A DNA stretch of 64,000 bases from Nostoc calcicola FACHB-3891. Lineage in GTDB: Bacteria; Cyanobacteriota; Cyanobacteriia; Cyanobacteriales; Nostocaceae. The stretch spans positions 1-64,000 of the forward strand of contig NZ_JACJRQ010000025.1 in NCBI RefSeq assembly GCF_014697355.1. Direction: 5' to 3'. The position numbers were made by a program, and so were the translations under genes. The notes beneath the pieces were generated by a model. That model was not told the DNA's origin, made no database searches, and saw only the letters and a list, made by a program, of their open reading frames with translations. Numbering within the stretch: the stretch's first letter is position 1; each line of letters starts with the position of its first letter. Shown in pieces: positions 42,237 through 51,318 of this stretch.

Positions 42237-43007
42237 CTAGAAGGGTAAAAACTGAAGCAAGACTGAGCCAAGACTGCCGAAAAAGTCAACGAAACTAGGG
42301 TTACTTGAGCTTACTTTCTCAGTATAGGGTGTTTGTAGTTCTTTAATAAAAGCTTGGGCTGTTTGGGTTCCAGAGGTATTATTTTGAGATGTAAATAATT
42401 TTTGAGCAACTTGGGCATCTGCAAAGGCACCTTGTCTATCCAATATTTGGTAGCGGGCGACACCGCGAGCTAGATAAGCACCTGCATATTCTGGTTTAAC
42501 GGCGATCGCTTGACTAAAATAACTAATTGCTTGCTGATGGTTGCCTTTTTCTGCTTGTGCTACACCCAAAGCATAAAAATCCTCTGGTGAAGCAATTTGT
42601 GATGGTATACCGACTGCACCTTGGAAGTTACTATTATTCAGGTAAGCACCATTTAATTCTGCGTTTGTTAAATAGCTACTTCTCAAATCAGCAGCCGCCA
42701 AATTTGCACCACTAAATCTAGCCTCGGTTAGGTTAGCCCCAAATAAACTAGCACCGCTCAAGTTTGCACCCCGCAAATCAGCACCAGTCAAGTTTGCACG
42801 GCTGAGGTTTGCACCTGCAAGATTAGCACCACTCAAATTGGCTCCAGATAAATCAGCCATCACTAAACCTGCATGAGTCAAATCGCAGTTTTGACATTGT
42901 TTGGTTGCCAATAACTGTTTCACATGTTCAGAATTCGCCGCTTGTACGGTTGTTGTGAGGCTAACAAAAGTTAAAAATGTGACTGTGGCGAGAATTTGGC
43001 TTTTCAT
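42237..43007 (-). CDS. Exported pentapeptide-repeat protein with TPR tail
   Basis: Encodes 256 aa from ATG 43007 (8 residues after the longest start), which gives a proper signal peptide (ATVTFLTFVSLTTTVQAANS). About 16 pentapeptide repeats (ADLSG ANLSG ANLAG ANLSR pattern) form a quadrilateral helix, preceded by TKQCQNCDLTHAGL. Two TPR-like helices follow (HQQAISYFSQAIAVKPEYAG; AYLARGVARYQILD). Probably periplasmic or lumenal; a scaffolding role is likely but not shown. Confidence 0.82.
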   Translation of the reverse strand: MKSQILATVTFLTFVSLTTTVQAANSEHVKQLLATKQCQNCDLTHAGLVMADLSGANLSGANLAGANLSRANLTGADLRGANLSGASLFGANLTEARFSGANLAAADLRSSYLTNAELNGAYLNNSNFQGAVGIPSQIASPEDFYALGVAQAEKGNHQQAISYFSQAIAVKPEYAGAYLARGVARYQILDRQGAFADAQVAQKLFTSQNNTSGTQTAQAFIKELQTPYTEKVSSSNPSFVDFFGSLGSVLLQFLPF

Positions 43008-43189
43008 ATGTGCGTAATATTTCTTACTCAAGACTCAATATTAACCGAGATGGATTTATACCTCAGCCTATGATATGAGCAATCTCAAAAGTTTGCCCTC
43101 TGTAGTTGCCTATATCACTTGTAAATTTGAGTCAAAATAATTCGTAATTGATAATGGGCTACGCCCCGCTACGAATTACGAATTAGTAA

Positions 43190-43315
43190 TTATTTGGTCA
43201 AGACAACTTGTTCATACTTCTTAGGGTTCAACCTAAATCTATCTTGATACTTCAGACCAATTAAACGCTGTGTTTGTTTAGGATTATTTTCAATGTGGTT
43301 TAGTATATCGCTCAT
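43190..43315 (-). pseudogene. Possible transposase N-terminal fragment
   Basis: An ATG-TAA frame of 41 aa (MSDILNHIENNPKQTQRLIG...) resembles the start of a cyanobacterial transposase (NPKQ-QRLIGL). It runs into the repeat end TAATTATTTGGTCA, which terminates it. Weak evidence. Confidence 0.35.
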
Positions 43316-43419
43316 ATTTCTGTGTCAAAAAAGCTCTCTGATGTTCTTTGACCACAGAAGGAGATGTCTACCATACCATAAAATAATTCTGCAAAAGGTG
43401 TATTTTTCAATAAAATCAA
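43316..43419. other. Short intergenic gap
   Basis: Nothing supported here. Confidence 0.4.
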
Positions 43420-44991
43420 TCAAAGCCAGTTCTGCAATGACTCAAACCGAGCAAATTCCGACTCTAGCTGCCATTGAATCCGCGCGCGATCGCTCTTGTG
43501 CAAAAAAGCACTGCACCCTTGAGAAACAGAGGTTGCACCAGGGGTATCGCTTGCACAAGCTGGAATTATTGCCTTAAACTCAGGTGACTCCCAGAGACTA
43601 TTTCCGGGAGCAAAACTATATTCTAAACTGTTGCGAGCCAGTCGCTTGAGGTCTTTATATCCCAGTTTATATCTTGTTGCCGCTAACAGATACTCATGAC
43701 TCAAATCGATGCGGGAAACACCTTCATCATCAGAAGCAAGGGTCATTGGTACTCCAGCCTTCCAATACTCCATAAAAGGATGCCGATCTCCCTGGACATT
43801 TAAAATAACCTCATTACTTGTCAGGCAGATTTCGACCAACACGCCGAGTCGCCGCATTTGCTCCATCAACTCGAAGGGACGCTCCTCAAAAAGAATATCT
43901 ACACCATGTCCAATGCGAGATGCCTGTGCCACTTCTACAGCTTGCCGAATATGAAAACGTAAATCCTCGGTTGGAACCAAACCCAAAGTTAACTCTCCGG
44001 CATGGAGCGCGACCTTGACATTGGGATATTGGCGTTTGAAAAATTGCAGCATTTGCATTTGCAGGGTGTAGTCGCGCAGTGCAATCGGGTTGTCTTCTGG
44101 GGCGACGAGATTGATGCCAACTAGCCGCTCTTGGGATGAATCTAGTGCAAAGGCATAAGCTAACTGAGCAAACACTTCAACGGGCGACTTTGTTCTTGTC
44201 GTTTGCTGCAAATAGCTCACTTTGACTCCACATCCAGGCTGTGCTGATGGAGTGCCGCAACCGAGTGTTTTCGAGACTTCGCCCTCCAACTGTGCAAGTT
44301 GCTGGCTGCCGACTGTCACTAGCTTGGTTAATCCTCGCTTGAGTAATTGACGGTGCATCAGAGCAAAATCTTTATTCCAACCAACTTCACGCCCTAGCTG
44401 TCGAACCTCGCTGCCCTGAACAGTAAGCATTAGCTCTAGATAATTAATATGCTGGGAAGCTGCCCGATTTGCTACTGACGCGACCATATCATCCCGACGG
44501 CTCATAGAGTCTGATATTGTCCCAAAACCAGCAAAAGCCTCAAAAAATTGGTCGTGTCCTGATTTTCCAGCAAATTGGAGGTTACGAGTAGACCAACGAT
44601 TTATTAGGGAATCATAAACAGATGTTCGGTTGAACAATTCTGAGGCTGGAAAATAGCTACTGTCCTGACCGCAAGCTAATGGTTCAACTAAAACCCCCGC
44701 CTTTGGATTTACACAATACCCATCGCTGGCAGCCCACTCCAGGTAGTGTTCTGCGTACACAGCCCCGCTGAGATGACTGTGGATATCTCCGCCCTTGGGC
44801 ATTCGCTGTACAAATGCTCGTAAAGCCGAAGGTTGCGCGCGATGGGCTTCAAACCAACTAGCAGTTTCAGCTTCACTCCGAGTCGAGGACTGCTGCGAAT
44901 TAGATGGGACTTGGGCTACTACGCTGAAGATAAAACAGCTAGAACTTGTTAATACTCCTAAAAACAAAGATAAGGGCGCTCGTTTATGCAT
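43420..44991 (-). CDS. Secreted adenosine-deaminase-like protein
   Basis: Encodes 523 aa. A signal peptide (FLGVLTSSSCFIFSVVAQVP) precedes an adenosine deaminase TIM barrel. The zinc and catalytic motifs are present: GGDIHSHLSGAV (H-x-H), VALHAGEL (H, Glu), RIGHGVDI (His), LTSNEV and LASDDEGVSR (Asp-Asp). It is longer than E. coli Add, as in the extracellular ADGF/CECR1-like group. It would deaminate adenosine or a related purine nucleoside outside the cytoplasm; the substrate is not proven. ATG start at 44991. Confidence 0.85.
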   Translation of the reverse strand: MHKRAPLSLFLGVLTSSSCFIFSVVAQVPSNSQQSSTRSEAETASWFEAHRAQPSALRAFVQRMPKGGDIHSHLSGAVYAEHYLEWAASDGYCVNPKAGVLVEPLACGQDSSYFPASELFNRTSVYDSLINRWSTRNLQFAGKSGHDQFFEAFAGFGTISDSMSRRDDMVASVANRAASQHINYLELMLTVQGSEVRQLGREVGWNKDFALMHRQLLKRGLTKLVTVGSQQLAQLEGEVSKTLGCGTPSAQPGCGVKVSYLQQTTRTKSPVEVFAQLAYAFALDSSQERLVGINLVAPEDNPIALRDYTLQMQMLQFFKRQYPNVKVALHAGELTLGLVPTEDLRFHIRQAVEVAQASRIGHGVDILFEERPFELMEQMRRLGVLVEICLTSNEVILNVQGDRHPFMEYWKAGVPMTLASDDEGVSRIDLSHEYLLAATRYKLGYKDLKRLARNSLEYSFAPGNSLWESPEFKAIIPACASDTPGATSVSQGCSAFLHKSDRARIQWQLESEFARFESLQNWL

Positions 44992-45305
44992 ATAGATTTA
45001 TCTGGTTCAATTGCCGCATTATTTTACCGTTTATCTACGGTAATTAAGCATTGAAACAGCGATCGGCTGATGGGCGTCTAAGGAACTTCCAACTCAAAAA
45101 ATATCCCATCGTTTCGGTGAGCAGGGGAAGCAGGGGAAATAACAATTCAAAATTCACGCATTCAAAATTCACGCATTAAAGACAGTTGGAGTTGGGGATT
45201 TAAACCTCAATTGATACTACGTGTTTTGGTTGGGGTCTTAAACCCTTGATGTTACGATAAGTTCCAATTTGCTGTAACTTGGAAATTGATATTAGGAGTC
45301 GTTTT
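44992..45305. other. Intergenic filler
   Basis: Contains a partial copy of the AGGAACTTCCAACT element end (45083-45100), AATTCACGCATTCAAAATTC repeats and ATTTAAACCTC filler. No ORF. Confidence 0.5.
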
Positions 45306-46130
45306 ATGGTTCTACAAATTCAACCCACCCAAAAAGAACCAATTGTTACTTGGGAAGCACTCCCCGCAGACTTCATTTTACCCGACGATCCAGTGGAAAA
45401 TATTCAACAACCCGCTCTTGCTGCGGCGCTTACCGATGGTTTGGGAACCGCAGAACGCATCCAACCGCAGATGCTAATTGGCTCTAATTTTGGACTGGTA
45501 GCCACAGTCAATAAAAAAATCGTCGTCAAAGCACCAGACTGGTTTTATGTCCCTCAAGTACACCCTGTAGCCGCTGATGTAATTCGGCGTAGCTATACCC
45601 AGAACTTAGAAGGCGCTGCTGTGGCTGTGGTGATGGAATTTCTCTCAGACACAGAAGGTGGAGAACTCTCAGTTCGCTCAACTCCACCCTATGGTAAGCT
45701 CTATTTTTACGAACGAATTCTAAAGGTTCCAACCTACGTAACCTACGACCCCTACGAACCCAGTTTAGAAGTACGCTGCTTGCAAAATGGAAGATATACT
45801 TTGCAACAAGTAGATAGCAATGGACGCTTCTGGATTCCTGAGTTAGATTTATTCCTTGGAATTTGGTATGGTGAAAGACTTTGCAATACCACAAATTGGC
45901 TGCGGTGGTGGGATACAGAAGGAAATTTACTGTTGTGGAGCAGCGAACAAGCTGAACAGGAACGCCAACGTGCTGAACAAGAACGCCAACGTGCTGAACA
46001 AGAACGCCAACGTGCTGAACAAGAACGCCAACGTGCTGAACAAGAACGCCAACGTGCTGAACAGGAACGCCAACGTGCTGATATATTAGCAGCTAGGTTA
46101 CGCGAATTAGGAGTTGACCCTGATGCGTAG
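45306..46130 (+). CDS. Uma2 (DUF820)-family protein with heptad tail
   Basis: Encodes 274 aa from ATG 45306, selected because TAGGAGT lies ~8 bp upstream. The Uma2/PD-(D/E)XK-like domain is complete: PDWFYVPQV, VVMEFLSDTEGGELSVRSTP, PYGKLYFYERILKVPTYVTY. The E-x-x-S-x-x...K core is a putative nuclease, and the family is common in cyanobacteria with no settled role. The C-terminus carries about six ERQRAEQ heptads from a 21-bp tandem repeat, predicted coiled coil, then ILAARLRELGVDP. The stop codon lies in a GTAGGCGTAGCCCGTCG-type repeat. Confidence 0.88.
   Translation: MVLQIQPTQKEPIVTWEALPADFILPDDPVENIQQPALAAALTDGLGTAERIQPQMLIGSNFGLVATVNKKIVVKAPDWFYVPQVHPVAADVIRRSYTQNLEGAAVAVVMEFLSDTEGGELSVRSTPPYGKLYFYERILKVPTYVTYDPYEPSLEVRCLQNGRYTLQQVDSNGRFWIPELDLFLGIWYGERLCNTTNWLRWWDTEGNLLLWSSEQAEQERQRAEQERQRAEQERQRAEQERQRAEQERQRAEQERQRADILAARLRELGVDPDA
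45957..46079. repeat. In-gene 21-bp tandem repeat, ~6 units
   Basis: Unit GAACGCCAACGTGCTGAACA-A, repeated in frame within the Uma2 gene, encodes the ERQRAEQ heptad. The period (21 bp) matches two non-coding arrays in this window. Confidence 0.85.
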
Positions 46131-46208
46131 GCGTAGCCCGTCGTAGACATCGTATAACCTCAAGCAATGCTGGGAATAATAATTTTGGGACATCTGCACC
46201 AAAATTCC

Positions 46209-47063
46209 ATGAAACAGCAAAAAAATCAATTCAGTCATTTAACTGCGATCGAAAGAACTTATCTATCATTTCCAGCACAGTTTTTATTAAATCAAAACCT
46301 CCTGCAAGGTAAAATACTAGACTTTGGTTGTGGCTTTGGTAATGATGTGAAAATATTACGCCAAAAAGGCTGTGATATTACAGGCTATGACCCTTATTAC
46401 TTTCCAGAATATCCTGATAAGAAATTTGATACAATAATTTGCTTTTATGTTTTAAATGTTTTATTTGCTGAAGAACAAGCTAATATTTTAATGCAAATTT
46501 CACACTTATTAAAAGCCGGAGGTAAAGCTTATTATACTGTGAGAAGAGACATTAAAAAAGAAGGTTTTCGCGAACATTATGTTCATAAAAAGCCTACATA
46601 TCAATGTATTGTAAAACTTCCCTTCGCTTCAATTTATTTAGATGAACATCGGGAAGTCTATGAATATATTCACTATAATTATCAGCAAAATTCATCTAAT
46701 TATTGTATATTTTGCAACCCGCGTAAAAATCTTAAACTCTTAATTGAATCAGCAACCGCCTACGCAATATTTGATGGCTATCCTATAAGTAAAGGACATG
46801 TTTTAGTTATTCCTAAACGTCATGTTAGCAATTATTTTGAACTACCATTTAAAGAACAATCTGCTTGTTGGTTAATGGTAAATAAAGTGCAAGAAATTCT
46901 TAAAACGGAATTTTATCCTGATGGTTTTAATGTAGGAATGAACATTAATCGAGAAGCAGGTCAAAATATTATGCACACCAGTATTCATGTCATCCCTCGT
47001 TACAAAGGTGATACTATTTCTACTAAAAGTGGAATCAGGAACGTTATTCCTAAAAAGCAATAG
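46209..47063 (+). CDS. Methyltransferase-HIT domain fusion
   Basis: Encodes 284 aa from ATG 46209. The N-terminal half is a class I SAM methyltransferase: motif I LDFGCGFGND (~36-45), a GYDPYYF loop, FDTIICFYVLNVL, and LLKAGGKAYYTVRR. The C-terminal ~115 residues are a HIT domain: NYCIFCNP, FDGYPISKGHVLVIPKRHV, then DGFNVGMNINREAGQNI. The histidine triad reads H-T-S-I-H-V-I-P, so the middle (nucleophilic) His is Ser. If folded, it may bind nucleotide without hydrolysing it as other HIT proteins do. An earlier TTG/ATG-type start is possible. Confidence 0.75.
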   Translation: MKQQKNQFSHLTAIERTYLSFPAQFLLNQNLLQGKILDFGCGFGNDVKILRQKGCDITGYDPYYFPEYPDKKFDTIICFYVLNVLFAEEQANILMQISHLLKAGGKAYYTVRRDIKKEGFREHYVHKKPTYQCIVKLPFASIYLDEHREVYEYIHYNYQQNSSNYCIFCNPRKNLKLLIESATAYAIFDGYPISKGHVLVIPKRHVSNYFELPFKEQSACWLMVNKVQEILKTEFYPDGFNVGMNINREAGQNIMHTSIHVIPRYKGDTISTKSGIRNVIPKKQ

Positions 47064-47596
47064 CTTTTCTCTAATACAGCAAAATTCAGAATTCAGAATG
47101 GGCTACACCCTCCTGCACTAAGCGGTTTGGAGCGATGACGAGAAGAATAAATCACGTAGTAAAGTACACTGGGGTTGGGGTATTGGGCATGGGAAGAGGC
47201 AGAGAGGCAGGGGCGGCGGCCAAGGGGAAGGAGGAAAATGAAAAATTACCTCTTTCCCCTCTGCTCCCCATTTCCCCCACTCCCCACCTCCCCTTCCGAG
47301 AAGTTGCTGAAGCCGATAAAATTTTTGGTAACTCTTAACTATTAATAAATATATAGGGTTTGATACCATTCATGCTTTATATTTAGCAACAGGGTGCTGC
47401 AAACAGCTACTCATGTTCAAAGACTAGGAGGCAGCAGATATCACCAGAAGCAACTAGCGATCGCATACCATCAGCACGCAGTCCAACTCAAGGTTAAATT
47501 GATATTAAAACGCATAATTTTTGCTGAATTGCGACAGATAAAGACTAAACTAAAAAGTCTTGTGCAGCAAAACCTGTAGCTTTAAATAAAGTAATC
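47064..47596. repeat. Filler repeats and upstream region of serA
   Basis: Purine/pyrimidine-rich filler (47165-47300, GGGCATGGGAAGAGGC-type) and an AT-rich segment. A 61-codon open frame (47394-47579) was judged too weak. Confidence 0.5.
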
Positions 47597-49177
47597 ATGT
47601 CTAAGGTTCTTGTCTCTGATTCTATTGACCAAGCTGGAATTGACATTCTTTCCCAAGTTGCTACTGTTGATGTCAAAATAGGTCTAAAACCAGCAGAACT
47701 GATAGAAATTATTGGTGAGTACGACGCACTAATGATTCGTTCTGGTACGCGCGTCACTCAGGAAATTATTGAAGCCGGTACCCAGCTAAAAATCATCGGT
47801 CGCGCTGGTGTGGGTGTCGATAATGTGGATGTTCCCGCCGCCACACGCCGAGGAATTGTAGTAGTCAATTCTCCAGAGGGAAACACCATTGCTGCTGCTG
47901 AACATGCTCTAGCGATGATTTTAGCTTTGTCTCGCCACATCCCCGACGCTAACGCTTCGGTGAAACGCGGTGCATGGGATCGCAATAGCTTTATCGGTGC
48001 AGAAGTCTACAAAAAAACTCTGGGTATTGTCGGTTTGGGTAAAATTGGCTCCCATGTAGCCAATGTGGCCAGGGCAATGGGCATGAAACTCCTAGCCTAT
48101 GACCCCTTTATCTCCACCGAACGAGCCGAACAAATTGGCTGTCAGTTGGTAGAACTGGATTTACTCTTCCAGCAAGCAGATTATATCACCCTACACATCC
48201 CGAAAACCCCAGAAACCACCCACTTAATCAATGCCGTAACCCTGGCAAAGATGAAACCCACAGCCCGAATTGTTAACTGCGCTCGTGGTGGGATCATTGA
48301 GGAAAGTGCTTTAGCAGCAGCGATCAAAGCTGGTAAAATCGCAGGTGCAGCCTTGGATGTGTTCGAGTCAGAACCATTGGGTGAATCGGAATTGCGATCG
48401 CTAGGCAAAGAAGTCATCCTCACCCCCCACTTGGGAGCATCCACCACGGAAGCTCAAGTAAATGTAGCCATTGATGTCGCCGAACAAATTCGGGATGTAC
48501 TTTTAGGACTACCAGCACGTTCAGCCGTCAACATTCCCGGACTCGGCCCCGATGTGTTGGAAGAACTCAAACCCTACATGCAACTAGCAGAAACTCTAGG
48601 CAATCTAGTGGGACAGCTAGCCGGCGGACGAGTGGAAGTACTCAATATTCGACTCCAAGGGGAACTCGCCACTAACAAAAGTCAGCCTTTAGTAGTAGCT
48701 GCCCTCAAAGGACTACTTTACCAAGCTTTGCGCGAACGCGTAAATTACGTAAATGCCAGCATCGAAGCCAAAGAACGGGGAATTCGCGTGATTGAAACCC
48801 GCGATGCTTCCATTAGAGATTATGCCGGCACACTACATCTAGAAGCCACGGGTACTTTAGGTACTCATTCCGTCACAGGCGCTTTGTTGGGTGAGCGAGA
48901 AATCCATCTCACCGACGTTGATGGTTTCCCCATTAACGTCCCGCCCAGTAAATATATGGTGTTTACCCTACACCGTGATATGCCGGGGATTATCGGTAAA
49001 CTCGGTTCGCTGCTTGGCAGTTTCAATGTGAACATTGCCAGTATGCAAGTCGGTCGAAAAATCGTCCGTGGTGATGCAGTCATGGCTCTCAGCATAGATG
49101 ACCCTTTACCTGAGGGCATTTTAGATGAGATTATTAAAGTCCCTGGCATTCGGGACGCTTATACAGTAACACTTTAA
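47597..49177 (+). CDS. serA: D-3-phosphoglycerate dehydrogenase
   Basis: Encodes 526 aa. Oxidises 3-phosphoglycerate with NAD in the first step of serine synthesis. Long form: catalytic and nucleotide-binding domains (GIVGLGKIGSHVA ~143; INCARGG-type segment VNCARGGIIEESAL with catalytic Arg; Glu; His in ILTPHLGAST), an intervening ASB domain, and a C-terminal ACT domain (YMVFTLHRDMPGIIGKLGSL) that binds serine in related enzymes. Followed by prmA 122 bp later in the same direction. Confidence 0.97.
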   Translation: MSKVLVSDSIDQAGIDILSQVATVDVKIGLKPAELIEIIGEYDALMIRSGTRVTQEIIEAGTQLKIIGRAGVGVDNVDVPAATRRGIVVVNSPEGNTIAAAEHALAMILALSRHIPDANASVKRGAWDRNSFIGAEVYKKTLGIVGLGKIGSHVANVARAMGMKLLAYDPFISTERAEQIGCQLVELDLLFQQADYITLHIPKTPETTHLINAVTLAKMKPTARIVNCARGGIIEESALAAAIKAGKIAGAALDVFESEPLGESELRSLGKEVILTPHLGASTTEAQVNVAIDVAEQIRDVLLGLPARSAVNIPGLGPDVLEELKPYMQLAETLGNLVGQLAGGRVEVLNIRLQGELATNKSQPLVVAALKGLLYQALRERVNYVNASIEAKERGIRVIETRDASIRDYAGTLHLEATGTLGTHSVTGALLGEREIHLTDVDGFPINVPPSKYMVFTLHRDMPGIIGKLGSLLGSFNVNIASMQVGRKIVRGDAVMALSIDDPLPEGILDEIIKVPGIRDAYTVTL

Positions 49178-49299
49178 TTTTGGATTTTGGATTTTGGATT
49201 TTGGATTGGTAATGGATAATTGCTCATTGTTTTTAGCATTGACCATTAACTGTTACCAATTCCCCAATCTAAAATCTAAAATCTAGAATCTAAAATTAT
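49178..49299. repeat. Short tandem repeats (STRR-like)
   Basis: TTTGGATTTTGGATTTTGGA runs (49178-49206) and the inverse-type AATCTAAAATCTAAAATC (49265-49294). Typical short repeats of heterocystous cyanobacteria. Confidence 0.7.
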
Positions 49300-50220
49300 A
49301 TGGCAAACACCTGGTGGGAACTACAAATTTTATGCGATCCAGACCTAGAAGATTCTATCTTTTGGCGACTGGAAGATTTTGGTTGTCGTGGCACAGCCAG
49401 TGAAAGCAAAGGAAATTCCTCTTTAGTCAGGGGTTACTTGCCGACAATTCAAACACAACTACTAGATTTGGCAGCACTATCGCTGCGGCTGCGTCAAGAT
49501 GCCCTCTGTGTAGGACTTTCATCTCCCACCTTGCGCTGGCAATTGATTGATGAAGAAGATTGGGCGACTAGCTGGAAGCAATATTGGCATCCCCAAGAAA
49601 TTGGCGATCGCTTTCTCATTAACCCCGCTTGGCTACCATTACCAGAAACAACCGAACGATTAGTAATTTGTCTTGACCCTGGTGTAGCATTTGGTACGGG
49701 AAACCATGCCACTACTCAGCTATGTTTGGAATCTCTGGAAATGCGTCTAAGTGAAGTACCACAATCATTTGTTGGGACTGGTGGTAAACATGAACGTGTG
49801 GTAATTGCTGACATAGGCTGCGGTTCTGGTATCCTTTCCATCGGAGCGCTGCTACTGGGAGCAGAGAAAGTCTATGCAGTGGATACCGACCCCTTGGCAG
49901 TGCAATCAACTATCAGCAATGGCGCATTGAATAACATTAGCCCAGAACGTTTACTACCTGCACAGGGAAGTGTAGACGTTTTGACAAAACTGCTGGAAAA
50001 CCCAGTAGACGGTATCGTTTGCAATATTTTGGCTAATGTGATTATTGAGTTGGTTCCAGAAATAAGTGCGATCGCTAAACCTAACACTTGGGCTATTTTC
50101 AGCGGTATTTTACTCGAACAATCTAAAGCTGTTGCTGACACCTTAGAAAAACACGGTTGGGTGGTTGCTACTCTGTGGAAACGCAAAGAATGGTGTTGTT
50201 TAAATGTCAGGCGTTCTTAA
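49300..50220 (+). CDS. prmA: Ribosomal protein L11 methyltransferase
   Basis: Encodes 306 aa. Methylates lysines of ribosomal protein L11. N-terminal substrate domain begins MANTWWELQILCDPDLEDSI. The SAM domain motif I is ADIGCGSGILSIGAL, with VYAVDTDPLAV and the NILANVIIEL motif that is near-diagnostic for PrmA. A Cys-Cys near the C-terminus (KEWCCLNVRRS) is normal. ATG start; it follows serA. Confidence 0.95.
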   Translation: MANTWWELQILCDPDLEDSIFWRLEDFGCRGTASESKGNSSLVRGYLPTIQTQLLDLAALSLRLRQDALCVGLSSPTLRWQLIDEEDWATSWKQYWHPQEIGDRFLINPAWLPLPETTERLVICLDPGVAFGTGNHATTQLCLESLEMRLSEVPQSFVGTGGKHERVVIADIGCGSGILSIGALLLGAEKVYAVDTDPLAVQSTISNGALNNISPERLLPAQGSVDVLTKLLENPVDGIVCNILANVIIELVPEISAIAKPNTWAIFSGILLEQSKAVADTLEKHGWVVATLWKRKEWCCLNVRRS

Positions 50221-50235
50221 GCAAAAGATATCAAC

Positions 50236-50264
50236 TGCGTAGGCGTAGCCCGTCGTAGACATCG
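50236..50264. repeat. Recurrent GCGTAGGCGTAGCCCGTCG repeat
   Basis: Identical in its core to the copy at 46124-46152 (which supplies the Uma2 stop codon); an inverse core lies at 63832-63847. Confidence 0.75.
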
Positions 50265-50277
50265 CCCCACAGACCAC

Positions 50278-50442
50278 CTAATTGTTTCTTTTGCCTGAAT
50301 CACCAGCTTTACTTGAAAATTGGTATTTTTGGATAACTTGCTCAATCTTGGAAGTCACCACATTGATTCTATTTTTAACTTTATCAAAATCAATATTTAC
50401 CCAAATATAAGCTTTGTTGTGTATTTCTTGTTTTTTATGCAT
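50278..50442 (-). CDS. Possible small protein
   Basis: An ATG-TAG frame of 54 aa (MHKKQEIHNKAYIWVNIDFD, later VTSKIEQVIQKYQF) with a protein-like pattern: strand, long amphipathic helix, basic tail. Weak ribosome-binding site (GGCGAG). Unknown; it could be real. Confidence 0.35.
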   Translation of the reverse strand: MHKKQEIHNKAYIWVNIDFDKVKNRINVVTSKIEQVIQKYQFSSKAGDSGKRNN

Positions 50443-50572
50443 AATACGTCTCGCCTGTCAAAATAAATTATTATATCTATACAATATAGCTCTCCTAATT
50501 TCTAAACTACTTTCTCAAGACATATAAGTAGATATGCTTAATGTTTGCTTAAGGTTTTACCTAATAGTAGTT

Positions 50573-50696
50573 CCTGACTTTTCACGTTATGTGGAAAAGT
50601 CCAGGGAAAATCTAACTTCCAAACCAGGAATTCAAAGTCTCTCTCCTCGCAGGAGAGAGATTTAGAGAGGTTTTCCAGATACCGTGAAAAGTTAGG
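50573..50696. mobile_element. MITE-like element with internal hairpin
   Basis: Ends CCTGACTTTTCACG and CGTGAAAAGTTAGG (one mismatch). The interior includes a perfect CTCTCTCCT-CGC-AGGAGAGAG hairpin (50640-50660). Confidence 0.55.
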
Positions 50697-51318
50697 TAGT
50701 AGTTCAATCAAATGGTGATTCGTGGGTTAGCACAGCTAACTGTGGACATCTGTTGGCTTGGACAACAGTTCTAGATGAGTAAATTGTCAAATAATATACT
50801 CAAAATTTTTAATGAATGTGCAGCGCAGTAACCCACTTACATTCTCCACAAAAAAGCTTTAAAACGTAATTCACATTACTCAAACGGCAGTTCCGACAAA
50901 GACTTTAATAACTTGGTCTAACTATGGTTCAAAGTTCAAATCCAGCTTTGATACCAAATTGCAACATAACGTTACCGATCGGCGTTTTGATGCATCCTCA
51001 GCAGTATAGTTATATATCTGGCTACCTATAACATGTAATTTCATAAAATAATCCACTTTTGGTGAAGCGTGTGGGTTCAAAGTAGAAGTAAATCGATGTC
51101 GCAAAGCACTGCATTTGAGTATCTACCAATATGAAATATTTTTTATAGAAAGAATATTTGCTTTATGGAATGTTCTCAATCAATAGTGTAGTCATCTCCT
51201 AAAGTCCTAAGCCCAAGCAGAGTGTTTTGTATCAACCTGATTAATCTTAAGTAATAACCAAAAGTACCTGATACAATCCTCCATTAACGTGAAATAACTG
51301 CCAAAATCCACACAAGCT
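50697..51318. other. Intergenic region upstream of the STAND gene set
   Basis: AT-rich, with no ORF or strong promoter match seen. Confidence 0.4.

Noticed and set aside
45752..46150. 132-aa minus-strand frame with WRSCSAR repeats
   Set aside because: Antisense shadow of the ERQRAEQ heptads in the Uma2 gene.
47394..47579. 61-aa ORF before serA
   Set aside because: TTG start, no ribosome-binding site, no recognisable pattern.
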